This document shows, piece after piece, positions 34,049 to 43,196 of a stretch of DNA of 64,000 nucleotides (the stretch's first letter is position 1; every line of letters begins with the position of its first letter). The position numbers and the translations under genes were made by a program. The stretch is from Phocaeicola faecalis. GTDB taxonomy: Bacteria; Bacteroidota; Bacteroidia; Bacteroidales; Bacteroidaceae. The DNA is taken from positions 62,001 through 126,000 of the forward strand of contig NZ_JADNRM010000007.1 of NCBI RefSeq assembly GCF_021730445.1, read 5' to 3'. The notes under the pieces were generated by a model. It had not been told where the DNA came from. It was given only the letters and a program-made list of their open reading frames with translations, and made no database searches.

Positions 34049-35824
34049 ATGAAAAAAGAAATCAAATTCAGCTTGGTCTACCGCGATATGTGGCAGTCAT
34101 CAGGAAAGTATCAACCCAGAGCAGACCAGTTGGCACGGATAGCTCCTCTTATCATTGAAATGGGCTGCTTTGCCCGTGTGGAGACTAATGGAGGTGCTTT
34201 TGAACAAGTGAACTTACTTTATGGGGAGAACCCGAATAAAGCAGTCCGTACGTTTACCAAACCTTTGCATGAAGCAGGCATTCAGACTCACATGCTCGAT
34301 CGTGGCCTGAATGCATTGAGAATGTATCCCGTTCCCGCTGATGTGCGACGGTTGATGTATAAGGTGAAACATGCCCAAGGAGTAGATATCACCCGTATTT
34401 TCTGTGGGTTGAATGAAGTGCGCAATATTATCCCTTCTATAAAATATGCCAAGGAAGCCGGAATGATTCCGCAGGCTACCTTGTGTATAACTTATTCTCC
34501 GGTTCACACCGTAGAGTACTATTCACGTATAGCCGACCAGTTGATAGAGGCGGGAGCTCCCGAAATCTGCCTGAAGGATATGGCAGGTATCGGACGTCCC
34601 GAGATGCTGGGGCAGCTGGTGAAAAATATCAAGGAAAAACATCCCGAAGTGATTGTTCAATATCACGGACACACGGGACCGGGGTTGTCGATGGCATCTA
34701 TTTTGGAAGTTTGTGAAAATGGTGCCGATATTATTGATGTTGCAATGGAACCCTTGTCATGGGGAAAAGTGCATCCCGATGTCATCTCTGTTCAGGCTAT
34801 GCTGAAGAATGCCGGTTTCCGGGTGCCTGAAATCAATATGAAGGCTTACATGAAGGCACGCAGCATGACGCAGGAGTTTATAGATGATTTCTTGGGTTAC
34901 TTTATTGATCCTACCAACAAGCACATGTCTTCACTGTTGCTTGGTTGCGGGCTTCCGGGGGGCATGATGGGTTCTATGATGGCCGATTTGAAGGGGGTGC
35001 ATTCGGGCATCAACTTGATATTGAAAGGGCAGGGCAAAGAGCCGATGAGTTTGGATGACCTGGTAGTGATGCTGTTTGAGGAAGTGGAATATGTATGGCC
35101 GAAATTGGGCTATCCTCCGTTGGTGACCCCATTTAGTCAATATGTGAAGAATGTGGCGCTGATGAACGTAATGCAGTTGATAAAAGGGGAAGGACGCTGG
35201 ACGATGATAGACAACCATACCTGGGATATGATATTGGGAAAGAGCGGCAAGCTGCCTGGTGAATTGGCTCCCGAAATTATAGAACTGGCAAAGAGTAAAG
35301 GACTGGAATTTACGGATGAAGACCCGCAACTAAACTATCCTGATGAGTTGGATAAATACCGCAAAGAAATGGATGATAATGGTTGGGACTATGGAGAAGA
35401 TGATGAAGAACTCTTTGAACTGGCCATGCACGACCGTCAATACCGTGATTATAAATCAGGGATTGCCAAGAAGCGTTTCTTGGATGACCTGCAACGTGCC
35501 AAAGATGCGGCAATGGCAAAAAGTGGTTTTAATGAAGAAGAAATAAAGAAGTATAAACGTGCCAAGGCCGATCCGATTATTGCACCCGACAAGGGACAGA
35601 TATTATGGGAAGTGTCGGTGGAAGGCCCGTCGACGGCTCCTTTTATCGGTCGCAAGTATCAGCATGACGAAGTGTTCTGCTACATCTCCACTCCGTGGGG
35701 AGAATATGAAAAGATAATGGCCAACTTCACCGGAAGGATAGTGGAAGTATGCGCTGCACAGGGGGCGGTTGTCAACAAAGGTGATGTGATTGCCTATTTG
35801 GAACGAACAGAGTTTTCTGCTTGA
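34049..35824 (+). CDS. Oxaloacetate decarboxylase/pyruvate carboxylase B-like protein with atypical biotinyl domain
   Basis: A 591-residue protein. Residues 1-300 are a DRE-TIM carboxyltransferase barrel: YRDMWQS near 11 (usual RDxHQS, His replaced by Trp), CLKDMAGI with the conserved Lys, and QYHGHTGPGL with the metal His pair. The middle matches the PYC_OADA region. The last 80 residues are a biotinyl/lipoyl-like domain whose lysine, Lys555, sits 36 residues from the C terminus as usual, but in EYEKIM rather than AMKM. If biotinylated it would move carboxyl groups between biotin and pyruvate; no sodium-pump beta or gamma subunit is adjacent. Family secure, activity uncertain. Confidence 0.88.
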   Translation: MKKEIKFSLVYRDMWQSSGKYQPRADQLARIAPLIIEMGCFARVETNGGAFEQVNLLYGENPNKAVRTFTKPLHEAGIQTHMLDRGLNALRMYPVPADVRRLMYKVKHAQGVDITRIFCGLNEVRNIIPSIKYAKEAGMIPQATLCITYSPVHTVEYYSRIADQLIEAGAPEICLKDMAGIGRPEMLGQLVKNIKEKHPEVIVQYHGHTGPGLSMASILEVCENGADIIDVAMEPLSWGKVHPDVISVQAMLKNAGFRVPEINMKAYMKARSMTQEFIDDFLGYFIDPTNKHMSSLLLGCGLPGGMMGSMMADLKGVHSGINLILKGQGKEPMSLDDLVVMLFEEVEYVWPKLGYPPLVTPFSQYVKNVALMNVMQLIKGEGRWTMIDNHTWDMILGKSGKLPGELAPEIIELAKSKGLEFTDEDPQLNYPDELDKYRKEMDDNGWDYGEDDEELFELAMHDRQYRDYKSGIAKKRFLDDLQRAKDAAMAKSGFNEEEIKKYKRAKADPIIAPDKGQILWEVSVEGPSTAPFIGRKYQHDEVFCYISTPWGEYEKIMANFTGRIVEVCAAQGAVVNKGDVIAYLERTEFSA

Positions 35825-35848
35825 TTTATAATGTAGCAACAAGGGATG

Positions 35849-35884
35849 GGCGTTTGTTTTTCTAAAAAACAGGCGCCTGTTTTT
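35849..35884 (+). terminator. Intrinsic terminator after the carboxyltransferase-like gene
   Basis: GGCGTTTGTTTTT (35849-35861) pairs with AAAAACAGGCGCC (35865-35877), two wobble pairs, then TGTTTTTCTTCTT. The right arm is itself part of the palindrome AAAAACAGGCGCCTGTTTTT. Confidence 0.85.
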
Positions 35885-35933
35885 CTTCTTATCTATTTAA
35901 TTACTATCTTTACTCCTTCAGAAAATCAACAGG

Positions 35934-36764
35934 ATGAAACGAACGGCTTTATTATTCTTTTTGGCAGGGATGCTGATGCTTCCTGCGGCAGCTCAGGAGA
36001 AGGACAGTATAAAAGTGGAAGCTTTATTGCAGAAAGCGTCGGAATTACCCGCCGATAGTAGCAGAACAATGTTTTTTGCCCAACAGCTGTTGGGCGTACC
36101 TTATGTGGCGGGAACCTTGGATGAAGGCAAAGAGGAAAAACTGATAGTCCATTTGGACAAGGTGGATTGTACGACCTTTGTCGAAACGGTTTTAGCTTTG
36201 GCTTTAGCAGATAAAGAAAAGAAAAGGAACTTTGGCAGTTTTAAAAAGGCGTTGCAACATATTCGTTATAGGGGCGGAATATTGGATGGCTATCCATCAC
36301 GTCTGCATTATTTCAGCGAGTGGATAAAAGATAATGAGCGGAAAGGCATTGTAAAGGAACGGACAGATGAGTTCAGTACTCAGCAAGAAGAACTTCATCT
36401 CAACTTTATGTCTACCCATCCCGATAGTTATAAGCAGTTGAAGGATAATCCTCATTTAGTAGCTGAGATAGTGAGGCAGGAACAGATGTTGAATGGGAAT
36501 GTGGTTACTTATTTCCCGAAAGATCAATTGAGTTATCCTCCTTATAAGTTGAATATTAAGAACGGTGATATATTGGCAATCACAACGAACATTGCCGGGC
36601 TTGACGTGGTACATGTCGGTTTTGTTTGTTGGGTGGGTGATACCCTTCACTTATTGCATGCTTCCTCTGTGGCAAAGCAGGTTATTTTGGATCCGCAGCC
36701 GATGTACGACTATTCTAAGAATAAAAGGACTCATACAGGGGTGCGGATAATCTCCGTATTGTAA
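35934..36764 (+). CDS. DUF1460 exported amidase/peptidase (NlpC/P60-like)
   Basis: A 276-residue protein with signal peptide MKRTALLFFLAGMLMLPAAA, cut before QE. The DUF1460 fold is a papain-like hydrolase: Cys79 in KVDCTTFVETVLAL is the nucleophile, and the His lies in DVVHVGFVCW near residue 223. Members cleave N-acetylmuramoyl-L-alanine amide or other peptidoglycan bonds. The next gene, on the opposite strand, is a peptidoglycan glycosyltransferase, which fits a cell-wall role. The preceding sequence has TATCTTTA at 35904, one base from the -7 consensus. Confidence 0.87.
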   Translation: MKRTALLFFLAGMLMLPAAAQEKDSIKVEALLQKASELPADSSRTMFFAQQLLGVPYVAGTLDEGKEEKLIVHLDKVDCTTFVETVLALALADKEKKRNFGSFKKALQHIRYRGGILDGYPSRLHYFSEWIKDNERKGIVKERTDEFSTQQEELHLNFMSTHPDSYKQLKDNPHLVAEIVRQEQMLNGNVVTYFPKDQLSYPPYKLNIKNGDILAITTNIAGLDVVHVGFVCWVGDTLHLLHASSVAKQVILDPQPMYDYSKNKRTHTGVRIISVL

Positions 36765-36772
36765 AGACAGAG

Positions 36773-37483
36773 CTAGGTGTTCTTCGTCTTCTTCTTTTCT
36801 TTGGGAGGAAAAGCGGGGACACATTTCATCAGATAAAGGATTTTCTTTTGCCTCTTAAACATATAATTGCTTGGCTTGCCGGAGTTAAACTTGCGGGGAT
36901 TGGGCAGGCTGGCTGCTATCAAGGCACATTCGCCCGGAGTCAAGTTACCTGCCTTCTTATGAAAATGTTCCTTGGCGACGGCTTCTGCTCCATAGATTCC
37001 TTTTCCCATTTCGATGGAGTTGAGATAAACTTCCATAATTCTTTCCTTACTCCAACACAGTTCTATGAGGGTAGTGAAATACACTTCCAACCCTTTTCTC
37101 AGCCAAGAGGAGGCCGGCCATAAAAACACGTTCTTGGCAGTCTGTTGGCTGATAGTGCTTGCGCCGCGAGGACGTTTTCTGGTCTTGTTTTCCTCCATGG
37201 CCTTTTCTATTTCTTTAAAATCGAATCCATTATGTTCGGCAAACCGGTTGTCTTCCGAGGCGATGACAGCCATGGGCAGGTGTCGGGAAATCTTCTCTTT
37301 CGACACCCAAGTATGTTTCCATTTAATATCTTCGCCATGAATCACCTGCTGTGTGGTTCGGATGAACATTAGGGGAGTAAAATAAACGGGAATAAAACGC
37401 AAGGCTATGACTGACAGAATAGATGAGCCAAAGAATACAATCAATAGATTGCGGATAAATTTAAAAATCTTCTTTTTCTTCAT
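36773..37483 (-). CDS. mtgA: Monofunctional peptidoglycan glycosyltransferase
   Basis: A 236-residue GT51 enzyme with one N-terminal membrane helix (about 12-32). The active site is [16 protein letters not shown] (catalytic Glu), [16 protein letters not shown], and [20 protein letters not shown]. There is no transpeptidase domain. It polymerises lipid II into glycan strands at the outer face of the inner membrane. The C terminus is basic (KEKKKTKNT). It converges on the DUF1460 gene with only 8 bp between the stops. Confidence 0.96.
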   Translation of the reverse strand: MKKKKIFKFIRNLLIVFFGSSILSVIALRFIPVYFTPLMFIRTTQQVIHGEDIKWKHTWVSKEKISRHLPMAVIASEDNRFAEHNGFDFKEIEKAMEENKTRKRPRGASTISQQTAKNVFLWPASSWLRKGLEVYFTTLIELCWSKERIMEVYLNSIEMGKGIYGAEAVAKEHFHKKAGNLTPGECALIAASLPNPRKFNSGKPSNYMFKRQKKILYLMKCVPAFPPKEKKKTKNT

Positions 37484-37504
37484 GTTTGTGTAGCGGAAAA
37501 AAGT

Positions 37505-37553
37505 AAAATCACGCTTTCATCTACTCCTGTGAGTGGATTGAAAGCGTGATTTT
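37505..37553 (-). terminator. Intrinsic terminator after the OmpA-type gene
   Basis: AAAATCACGCTTTCA (37505-37519) pairs perfectly with TGAAAGCGTGATTTT (37539-37553). It is downstream of the OmpA-type gene on the minus strand and just upstream of mtgA. Confidence 0.9.
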
Positions 37554-37563
37554 GCCGTATAAT

Positions 37564-38283
37564 TTATTTCAATGTACCGGCTTCTGCCTGCTGAATCATT
37601 TGCTGGCTGGCATACATGTATACTTCCACGCGACGGTTCTGTTGACGTCCTTCGGCAGTATCATTGTTTGCTATAGGATCAGCCTGGCCCATACCTTCAA
37701 CCGATTTGATTTGAGAACTGCTGGCACCGCAACTCAACAAGTAACTAGCTACACTCTGTGCACGTTCTTGAGACAAATTGAGGTTCTTCTGGATGCTTTG
37801 CTCAGCAGTGCTGTTTCTCCAACCTTGGTTGTCGGTGTAACCATATATGGATACATCCATATCTCTGTTCTGGTTCAATACATTGTTGGCAAATTTGCTC
37901 AATGCAGATTTAGCCTGAGGACTTAAGGCAGCATTTCCGGTATTAAAGAGAATGCCCGAGTCGAAAGTCACTTTTACAGCCTGAAGGCCGTTGTTGTCGG
38001 TCACTTGCTCTACCTGGGCACCTTGAATTTGAGCAGCTTCGGCAGCCGCCTTATCCATTTTCTTACCAATCAAAACGCCGGCTCCCGTACCAACGGCAGC
38101 ACCGATAGCAGCACCGATAGCGGCACCTTTACCGTGTCCGGCAATACCTCCGATAATAGCACCCAAGGCAGCACCGCCACCACCGCCGATTAATCCGCCT
38201 TTGGTTGTATTATTCATGTTACCACATCCACTGAATACTAATGTTGCACTCAGCAAAAAAGCAATAAATTTAGTCTTTCTCAT
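37564..38283 (-). CDS. OmpA-family lipoprotein with glycine zipper
   Basis: A 239-residue protein. LVFSGCGN gives a lipobox (Cys20). Residues about 30-75 are a glycine-zipper region (GGLIGGGGGAALGAIIGGIA and GAAIGAAVGTGAGVLIG) that can lie in a membrane. Residues about 110-225 form the OmpA C-terminal peptidoglycan-binding domain: LSKFANNVLNQNRDMDVSIY, GYTDNQG and NRRVEVYM. It likely tethers the outer membrane to the wall. It is a single gene upstream of a strong terminator. Confidence 0.94.
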   Translation of the reverse strand: MRKTKFIAFLLSATLVFSGCGNMNNTTKGGLIGGGGGAALGAIIGGIAGHGKGAAIGAAIGAAVGTGAGVLIGKKMDKAAAEAAQIQGAQVEQVTDNNGLQAVKVTFDSGILFNTGNAALSPQAKSALSKFANNVLNQNRDMDVSIYGYTDNQGWRNSTAEQSIQKNLNLSQERAQSVASYLLSCGASSSQIKSVEGMGQADPIANNDTAEGRQQNRRVEVYMYASQQMIQQAEAGTLK

Positions 38284-38332
38284 AATCTCATTTGTTTTTA
38301 ATTATATAATGACTTAATGCAAAAATTGTTCA

Positions 38333-39676
38333 TTAATTAACCTGATAACTTAATGCCTTTTTCTTGATAGCCATAAACCATATCAGGCAAATAATCCCTT
38401 TCATTGTACTGGTAATGGTCACGCTCCACCAAATGCCCGGCAATCCCCATCCCCATGAAACAAACAGAAGTGCCATCGGGATGCGCAGATAATTGCAACT
38501 GACACTTATCACGGCAGGCGGCATGGTGCGCCCTATTCCGTAGAACACCCCCTGAATGGTGATTTCAAGCATCATAAATATTTGGGAGTATCCGTCAATG
38601 CGTAAAAATACACCGCCGGTCTCGTAGGCCGCTTTTTCTGGTACAAAGATAGAAAATATTTCATTACCATAGCATATAAAAATGAAGGTACAGAAGGTGC
38701 CGAAGATAAAAGTCATCCACAGTGTGGTGTGGTAGGCTTTCAGTACACGTGTTACTTGGCGTGCTGCGTAGTTTTGAGCTACAAAAGCACTGAGGGCAGT
38801 GGCAAAACCTTGTGAGGTGTTCCAGGTTATGGCTTCAATCTGTCCGCCTGTAGTGAGGGCCATCAGTCCCAAATGTCCACCTTGTTCGGAAGCGGTTCGT
38901 CCGAGAAACATATTGACGAATGCAAACAGGGTATTGAATGTTGCTACAGGGAGTCCTATCTTGATGATGCGTACTGCGTATTGTTTTTTAAGGCGCGTAA
39001 AGAAAATAAAGTTGTCCCACAGAATCTTTTTTTTCTTTAGTTCGTAGACAAAAAGAAAACATACGATGGCTTCTGCCAGCCATGTGGCAATGGCAGCGCC
39101 GGTAGTTCCCCATTCTAAACCAAAGATGAAGAGAGGGTCGAGTATAATATTAGTTATCAGGCCAATACCATTGATAGAAAAAGGAATCTTGCTTCTTCCT
39201 GCAGCATTGAATGTTCCGGTAAAAGCGGTGGACAGGAATACGAATGGTAATGCTGTAGATACAATGCGCAGATATTCTACTGCCATGTCTTCGATGTGTG
39301 GTTGCAGTTCGTAGATGCCGATGATAGGGCGTGCAAAGATAAACAGCAAGGCGCCCCAAAGCACGGAAATCAACAGTGCCAAAGTAATATTATTGGAAGC
39401 AAAACTGCGTGCGGCTTGTTCGTCCTGAGCACCGATTGCTTGTCCCACATTCACTTCGGCACCTACTTTATTGAGTAGGGCAATGGCAGTGGACATCCAT
39501 GTGAGAATTCCTACGGAGCCCACTGCGGCAATGGCTTCGCTTCCCAATCTTCCTACCCATGCCATATCTGTCAGGCTATATGCCATTTGGATAAAAGAAG
39601 TAGCCATGATGGGCATTGCTAAAGTAAAAAGCTGGCGTAGAATGGGACCTTGAGTTAGATTCTTTGTTCCTTTCAT
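38333..39676 (-). CDS. MATE-family efflux transporter
   Basis: A 447-residue protein with twelve hydrophobic segments. It begins GPILRQLFTLAMPIMATSFI and TDMAWVGRLG, and the middle carries GTFNAAGRSKIPFSINGIGL; both are DinF/NorM-type MATE signatures. It exports drugs or metabolites using a Na+ or proton gradient. Substrate unknown. It has its own -7 box, and a 21-bp-period A/T-block array lies upstream of this promoter. Confidence 0.95.
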   Translation of the reverse strand: MKGTKNLTQGPILRQLFTLAMPIMATSFIQMAYSLTDMAWVGRLGSEAIAAVGSVGILTWMSTAIALLNKVGAEVNVGQAIGAQDEQAARSFASNNITLALLISVLWGALLFIFARPIIGIYELQPHIEDMAVEYLRIVSTALPFVFLSTAFTGTFNAAGRSKIPFSINGIGLITNIILDPLFIFGLEWGTTGAAIATWLAEAIVCFLFVYELKKKKILWDNFIFFTRLKKQYAVRIIKIGLPVATFNTLFAFVNMFLGRTASEQGGHLGLMALTTGGQIEAITWNTSQGFATALSAFVAQNYAARQVTRVLKAYHTTLWMTFIFGTFCTFIFICYGNEIFSIFVPEKAAYETGGVFLRIDGYSQIFMMLEITIQGVFYGIGRTMPPAVISVSCNYLRIPMALLFVSWGWGLPGIWWSVTITSTMKGIICLIWFMAIKKKALSYQVN

Positions 39677-39699
39677 CAGTCGTTAATGTAAAATGTGTG

Positions 39700-39707
39700 C
39701 AAAGGTA
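39700..39707 (-). promoter_or_regulatory. -7 box for the MATE gene
   Basis: CAAAGGTA on plus reads TACCTTTG on minus, full TAnnTTTG match, 24 bp from the start codon. Confidence 0.55.
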
Positions 39708-39750
39708 TAAAAATAAAGGAGGATTTCCAGTAGAGATGAAAAACATTTAG

Positions 39751-39840
39751 GCTTTTTCAAAAAAGCCGGAAAGTGTTTCTTTAAAAAGACCTTGATGTTT
39801 TCTTTAAAGCTGGAAGAGCTTTGAAAAAAGACCTTGCTCT
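39751..39840. repeat. A/T-block array with about 21-bp period upstream of the MATE gene
   Basis: Blocks of CTTT followed by AAA runs recur four times; AAAAAGACCTTG occurs at 39783-39794 and at 39825-39836, offset by exactly 42 bp. One segment, GGCTTTTTCAAAAAAGCC, can fold on itself. The rest of the 366-bp gap (39677-40042) holds the MATE promoter and the glyA terminator. Confidence 0.6.
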
Positions 39841-39972
39841 TTTGCGAGGAGGTTGTTGTACGACGTATCATCAGTTTAATACATTCTTCTATGTTTTACT
39901 GCAATTGCTTCGAACAGGCACCTCCTGCTCCTACGCTTGGCGATGTTAATGTATTACTTTTCCCTGTAGTTA

Positions 39973-40014
39973 AAAGAAATGAGGTTGTCCCATTTTGGAC
40001 AACCTCATTTCTTT
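39973..40014 (-). terminator. Intrinsic terminator after glyA
   Basis: AAAGAAATGAGGTTGTCC (39973-39990) pairs perfectly over 18 bp with GGACAACCTCATTTCTTT (39997-40014), followed on the minus strand by TTTTAAC. Confidence 0.93.
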
Positions 40015-40042
40015 GATGGTAAATATAAGCGTTTTCCAGTTT

Positions 40043-41323
40043 TTAATAAGCAAAAATAGGATATTGCTTCATTGTTTCATTCACACGGGCGCGAACCTGT
40101 GCAATGACTTCCTCATTGTCCACGTTAGAAAGAACAGTTTCAATCATTTCGGCAATTTCAATCATTAAATCTTCTTTTGCACCACGAGTGGTAATGGCAG
40201 GAGTACCCAGACGGATGCCCGAAGTCTGGAATGCTGAACGGCTGTCGAACGGTACCATATTCTTGTTTACGGTGATATCTGCGGAAACCAATGCTTTCTC
40301 AGCCACTTTACCTGTTAGTTCAGGATATTTGCTGCGTAAGTCTACCAGCATGGAGTGGTTGTCGGTGCCACCGGATACAATGGTGAACCCACGATCTATC
40401 AAAGCCTGTGCCAATACCTTGGCATTCTTCTGCACTTGTTTTTGATATTCCTTATATTCGGGTTGTAAACATTCGCCAAAGGCAACGGCTTTGGCAGCGA
40501 TAACGTGTTCCAACGGTCCGCCCTGAATGCCCGGGAATACGGCAGAGTCCAGCAGTTGTGACATCATTTTGATTTCACCCTTTGGAGTTTTCTTTCCCCA
40601 TGGGTTAGGGAAGTCTTTGCCCATCATGATGACACCGCCACGAGGTCCGCGAAGTGTCTTGTGAGTGGTGGAAGTAACGATATGAGCATATTTTACAGGG
40701 TTGTCCAGCAGGCCTGCAGCGATGAGTCCGGCCGGATGTGCCATATCAATCATCAGGATGGCGCCCACTTTGTCGGCTATTTCACGCATGCGTTTGTAGT
40801 CCCATTCGCGAGAGTATGCAGAGCCGCCGCCGATAATCATTTTCGGTTTTTCACGCAATGCTACTTCTTCCATCTGGTCGTAGTCCACGCGTCCTGTTTC
40901 TTTGTTCAGATTGTATTCGCACGGAGTGTAGATAATGCCCGATGTATTCACCAGAGAACCATGTGACAGGTGACCGCCGTGAGCCAGATTCAATCCCATA
41001 AATTTATCACCCGGATTCAGGACTGCCAAGAAAACGGCAGCATTGGCCTGTGCACCGGAGTGAGGCTGGACATTGGCCCATTCTGCACCAAAGATTTGTT
41101 TCAGTCTGTCGATAGCGATTTGTTCGCTTTGGTCTACCACTTCACAACCACCGTAATAGCGTTTGCCCGGATAACCTTCGGCATACTTGTTGGTAAGGCA
41201 AGACCCCATAGCCTGCATTACTTGGTCACTGACAAAGTTTTCGGATGCAATCAGCTCGATACCTTTGAGCTGGCGTTGATGCTCTTTTTCGATGATATCG
41301 AAAATCAAATCGTCTCTTTTCAT
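40043..41323 (-). CDS. glyA: Serine hydroxymethyltransferase
   Basis: A 426-residue PLP enzyme. The PLP lysine is in [15 protein letters not shown], with [20 protein letters not shown] near 40 and [12 protein letters not shown]. It interconverts serine and glycine with tetrahydrofolate. Full length for the bacterial family (about 417-430). It is a single gene between a terminator and a promoter box at 41369-41376. Confidence 0.98.
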   Translation of the reverse strand: MKRDDLIFDIIEKEHQRQLKGIELIASENFVSDQVMQAMGSCLTNKYAEGYPGKRYYGGCEVVDQSEQIAIDRLKQIFGAEWANVQPHSGAQANAAVFLAVLNPGDKFMGLNLAHGGHLSHGSLVNTSGIIYTPCEYNLNKETGRVDYDQMEEVALREKPKMIIGGGSAYSREWDYKRMREIADKVGAILMIDMAHPAGLIAAGLLDNPVKYAHIVTSTTHKTLRGPRGGVIMMGKDFPNPWGKKTPKGEIKMMSQLLDSAVFPGIQGGPLEHVIAAKAVAFGECLQPEYKEYQKQVQKNAKVLAQALIDRGFTIVSGGTDNHSMLVDLRSKYPELTGKVAEKALVSADITVNKNMVPFDSRSAFQTSGIRLGTPAITTRGAKEDLMIEIAEMIETVLSNVDNEEVIAQVRARVNETMKQYPIFAY

Positions 41324-41368
41324 TTCTTTTTATAATAAGTTTATGTACGATATTCGATTTAGAGTTTA

Positions 41369-41376
41369 CAAAGTTA
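41369..41376 (-). promoter_or_regulatory. -7 box for glyA
   Basis: CAAAGTTA on plus reads TAACTTTG on minus, matching TAnnTTTG, 45 bp from the start. Confidence 0.5.
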
Positions 41377-41433
41377 AGAAATTTTAGATTAGGAGGAAAT
41401 AAATTCGGGAAAATCTTTCGATACTGTGATAAT

Positions 41434-42156
41434 TTAAAAAATAACTCCCAATGAGAAACTGAGCACGTTTTTATGACGGTTGATAACGATGCCTTTTTCG
41501 TGAGATATTTCTCCGTTGATGTTCTTTTCGTAAGTAATTTCTTTCGATATGTTAGTCAGGCCTATCTCGTAACGGAAATCGAAAAAGATATTAGAGATAT
41601 TCACACCCAAACCAATGACACTGCTCATATTGATGGGGTGTAATTTCTCTTGGATATTGTCATGCCCAAAGTTGGAGAACTCTTCTTTCGTTTTCTTCTT
41701 CCAGATATATTCCAGTTTGGGACCGATGAAGAGTGCCATGCCGTATGGATGGCTTTTGACGAAACTGTATCCGTACAGCAGGGGGACTTCCAAAGAATGA
41801 ATGGTGGAACGAATGGTGGCAAAATCGGGTGGGAAAGTTTCGTCATTTTGATTCTTGTTGAAGGTGATGTCTCCTTTGTTTACGTTATAAGTAAACTCAG
41901 GCTGAATGAAATGGCGTTTCATATTAAAACGGAAAAACAAGGCGGCAAAGTAGCCCACCTTGTAATTGTTTTGTATGTCTTCAAAACGTTGATTGTCCAG
42001 TTGCAGGCGGCTGGTGAAATACATGGAAGAGTTAAATCCTACCTTCAGACCTACATTGACTTTAGGTTCCGTTTGGGAGTTCTGCTTCTGTTCCTCTGCT
42101 TTCAGGGCGGATGTACAAAGAAGCAATATTGGTATGAACAGGAAATGCTTCTTCAT
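41434..42156 (-). CDS. Outer-membrane beta-barrel protein, PorT-like
   Basis: A 240-residue protein with a signal peptide ([20 protein letters not shown], cut before EE). The rest reads as an eight-strand barrel: VNVGLKVGFNSSMYF, YKVGYFAALFFRFNM, FIQPEFTYNV and the final LSFSLGVIF with aromatic end. It belongs to the OmpW/PorT-like barrel group of Bacteroidetes. It starts inside the last codons of the flavin reductase gene (4-bp overlap), so it is cotranscribed with pyrB-pyrI, an odd partner. Confidence 0.85.
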   Translation of the reverse strand: MKKHFLFIPILLLCTSALKAEEQKQNSQTEPKVNVGLKVGFNSSMYFTSRLQLDNQRFEDIQNNYKVGYFAALFFRFNMKRHFIQPEFTYNVNKGDITFNKNQNDETFPPDFATIRSTIHSLEVPLLYGYSFVKSHPYGMALFIGPKLEYIWKKKTKEEFSNFGHDNIQEKLHPINMSSVIGLGVNISNIFFDFRYEIGLTNISKEITYEKNINGEISHEKGIVINRHKNVLSFSLGVIF

Positions 42157-42722
42157 CTATTCTTTTTTTCTACTGACCAGCCGAATTTTCCGATCTTGGT
42201 CCCCAAATCAAAATATCCGCCGTGAACATATACCAATGGGTTGCTCTCGGCCAGCTCGAACTTCCCTGTTTCTTTGTTAAGATATTTGTCGTCAGCCTTT
42301 ACGTTCACTACATCTGCAATGAACATATCGTGCGAGCCCAGCGAAATGATTTCCTTCACACGGCATTCGATACAGAGGGGGGATTCTTCAATGATAGGTG
42401 CACTCACCATTTTAGCCTTTCCGGGGGTTAGCTTCATTTCCTGAAACTTATTATAGTCTCGTCCCGAGCGCACGCCGCACCAGTCGGTGGCAAAAGCCAT
42501 ATCCTTGGTGGTGAGATTGATGACAAACTCCATATTGTGCTTCAGTATGGGGTAAGAGTGGCGTTCGGGGCGTACGGATATATAACACATGGGTGGGTTG
42601 GTACATATTGTACCTGCCCACGCCACTGTAATGATATTATATTCTTCTTCCGTACTTCCACAACTCACCAGAACAGCCGGTAGCGGATAAATCATAGTTC
42701 CCGGTTTCCAGTCTTGTTTCAT
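42153..42722 (-). CDS. Flavin reductase/flavoredoxin family protein
   Basis: A 189-residue FMN-binding split-barrel protein. [20 protein letters not shown], the [17 protein letters not shown] segment and [20 protein letters not shown] are typical of the flavoredoxin-like group. It can reduce flavins with NAD(P)H or pass electrons. It overlaps pyrI by 4 bp at its start and the barrel gene by 4 bp at its end, so translation is probably coupled in the order pyrB-pyrI-this gene-barrel. Confidence 0.9.
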   Translation of the reverse strand: MKQDWKPGTMIYPLPAVLVSCGSTEEEYNIITVAWAGTICTNPPMCYISVRPERHSYPILKHNMEFVINLTTKDMAFATDWCGVRSGRDYNKFQEMKLTPGKAKMVSAPIIEESPLCIECRVKEIISLGSHDMFIADVVNVKADDKYLNKETGKFELAESNPLVYVHGGYFDLGTKIGKFGWSVEKKNR

Positions 42723-43183
42723 AATAACTTAATTGCTTCTTTGCTTTGTTCTTTTTCGCAATAGTGGCATTTCAAAATGCCGTGTTCCTTGTCGATAACA
42801 TGGAACAGGGTTGCCATTGGTTCGTTATTGGTGATACATTTGGGGTTGGCACATTTCACGATGCCGCGTAACTCTTCGGGCATTAATACCTGTTTCTTTT
42901 CCACCACCTCGTAGTCACGGATAATATTCAGTTTCACGTTGGGGGCAACTACTGACAGACGGCTGATTTCTTCATCCGTAAAGAAGCGGTCGGCTACCTT
43001 AATGATACCCTTCTTGCCCAGTTTCTTGCTCTCGAAGTTGTTTCCGATAGTAATGTTAGAGTCGGAATTCTGCAATCCGAGCAGTGCAACTACGGTGAAC
43101 AGCTTGTCGGAAGGTATATGGTCTATAACAGTTCCGTTCTTTAAAGCGGCAACTTGTAATTCTTGTTTGTTCTTTTCGCTCAT
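42719..43183 (-). CDS. pyrI: Aspartate carbamoyltransferase regulatory chain
   Basis: A 154-residue protein from the ATG at 43183; nine extra residues upstream would overlap the end of pyrB and lack family support. The nucleotide-binding half ([20 protein letters not shown]) precedes a zinc domain with four Cys: CANPKC and CHYC. It binds ATP and CTP to control PyrB. It starts 13 bp after the pyrB stop. Confidence 0.96.
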   Translation of the reverse strand: MSEKNKQELQVAALKNGTVIDHIPSDKLFTVVALLGLQNSDSNITIGNNFESKKLGKKGIIKVADRFFTDEEISRLSVVAPNVKLNIIRDYEVVEKKQVLMPEELRGIVKCANPKCITNNEPMATLFHVIDKEHGILKCHYCEKEQSKEAIKLL

Positions 43184-43196
43184 AGTCTTTTCGTTT

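Noticed and set aside
39751-39768. GGCTTTTTCAAAAAAGCC as an independent terminator
   Set aside because: A perfect 18-bp stem for glyA lies at 39973-40014; this short fold is part of the repeat array and needs no separate call.
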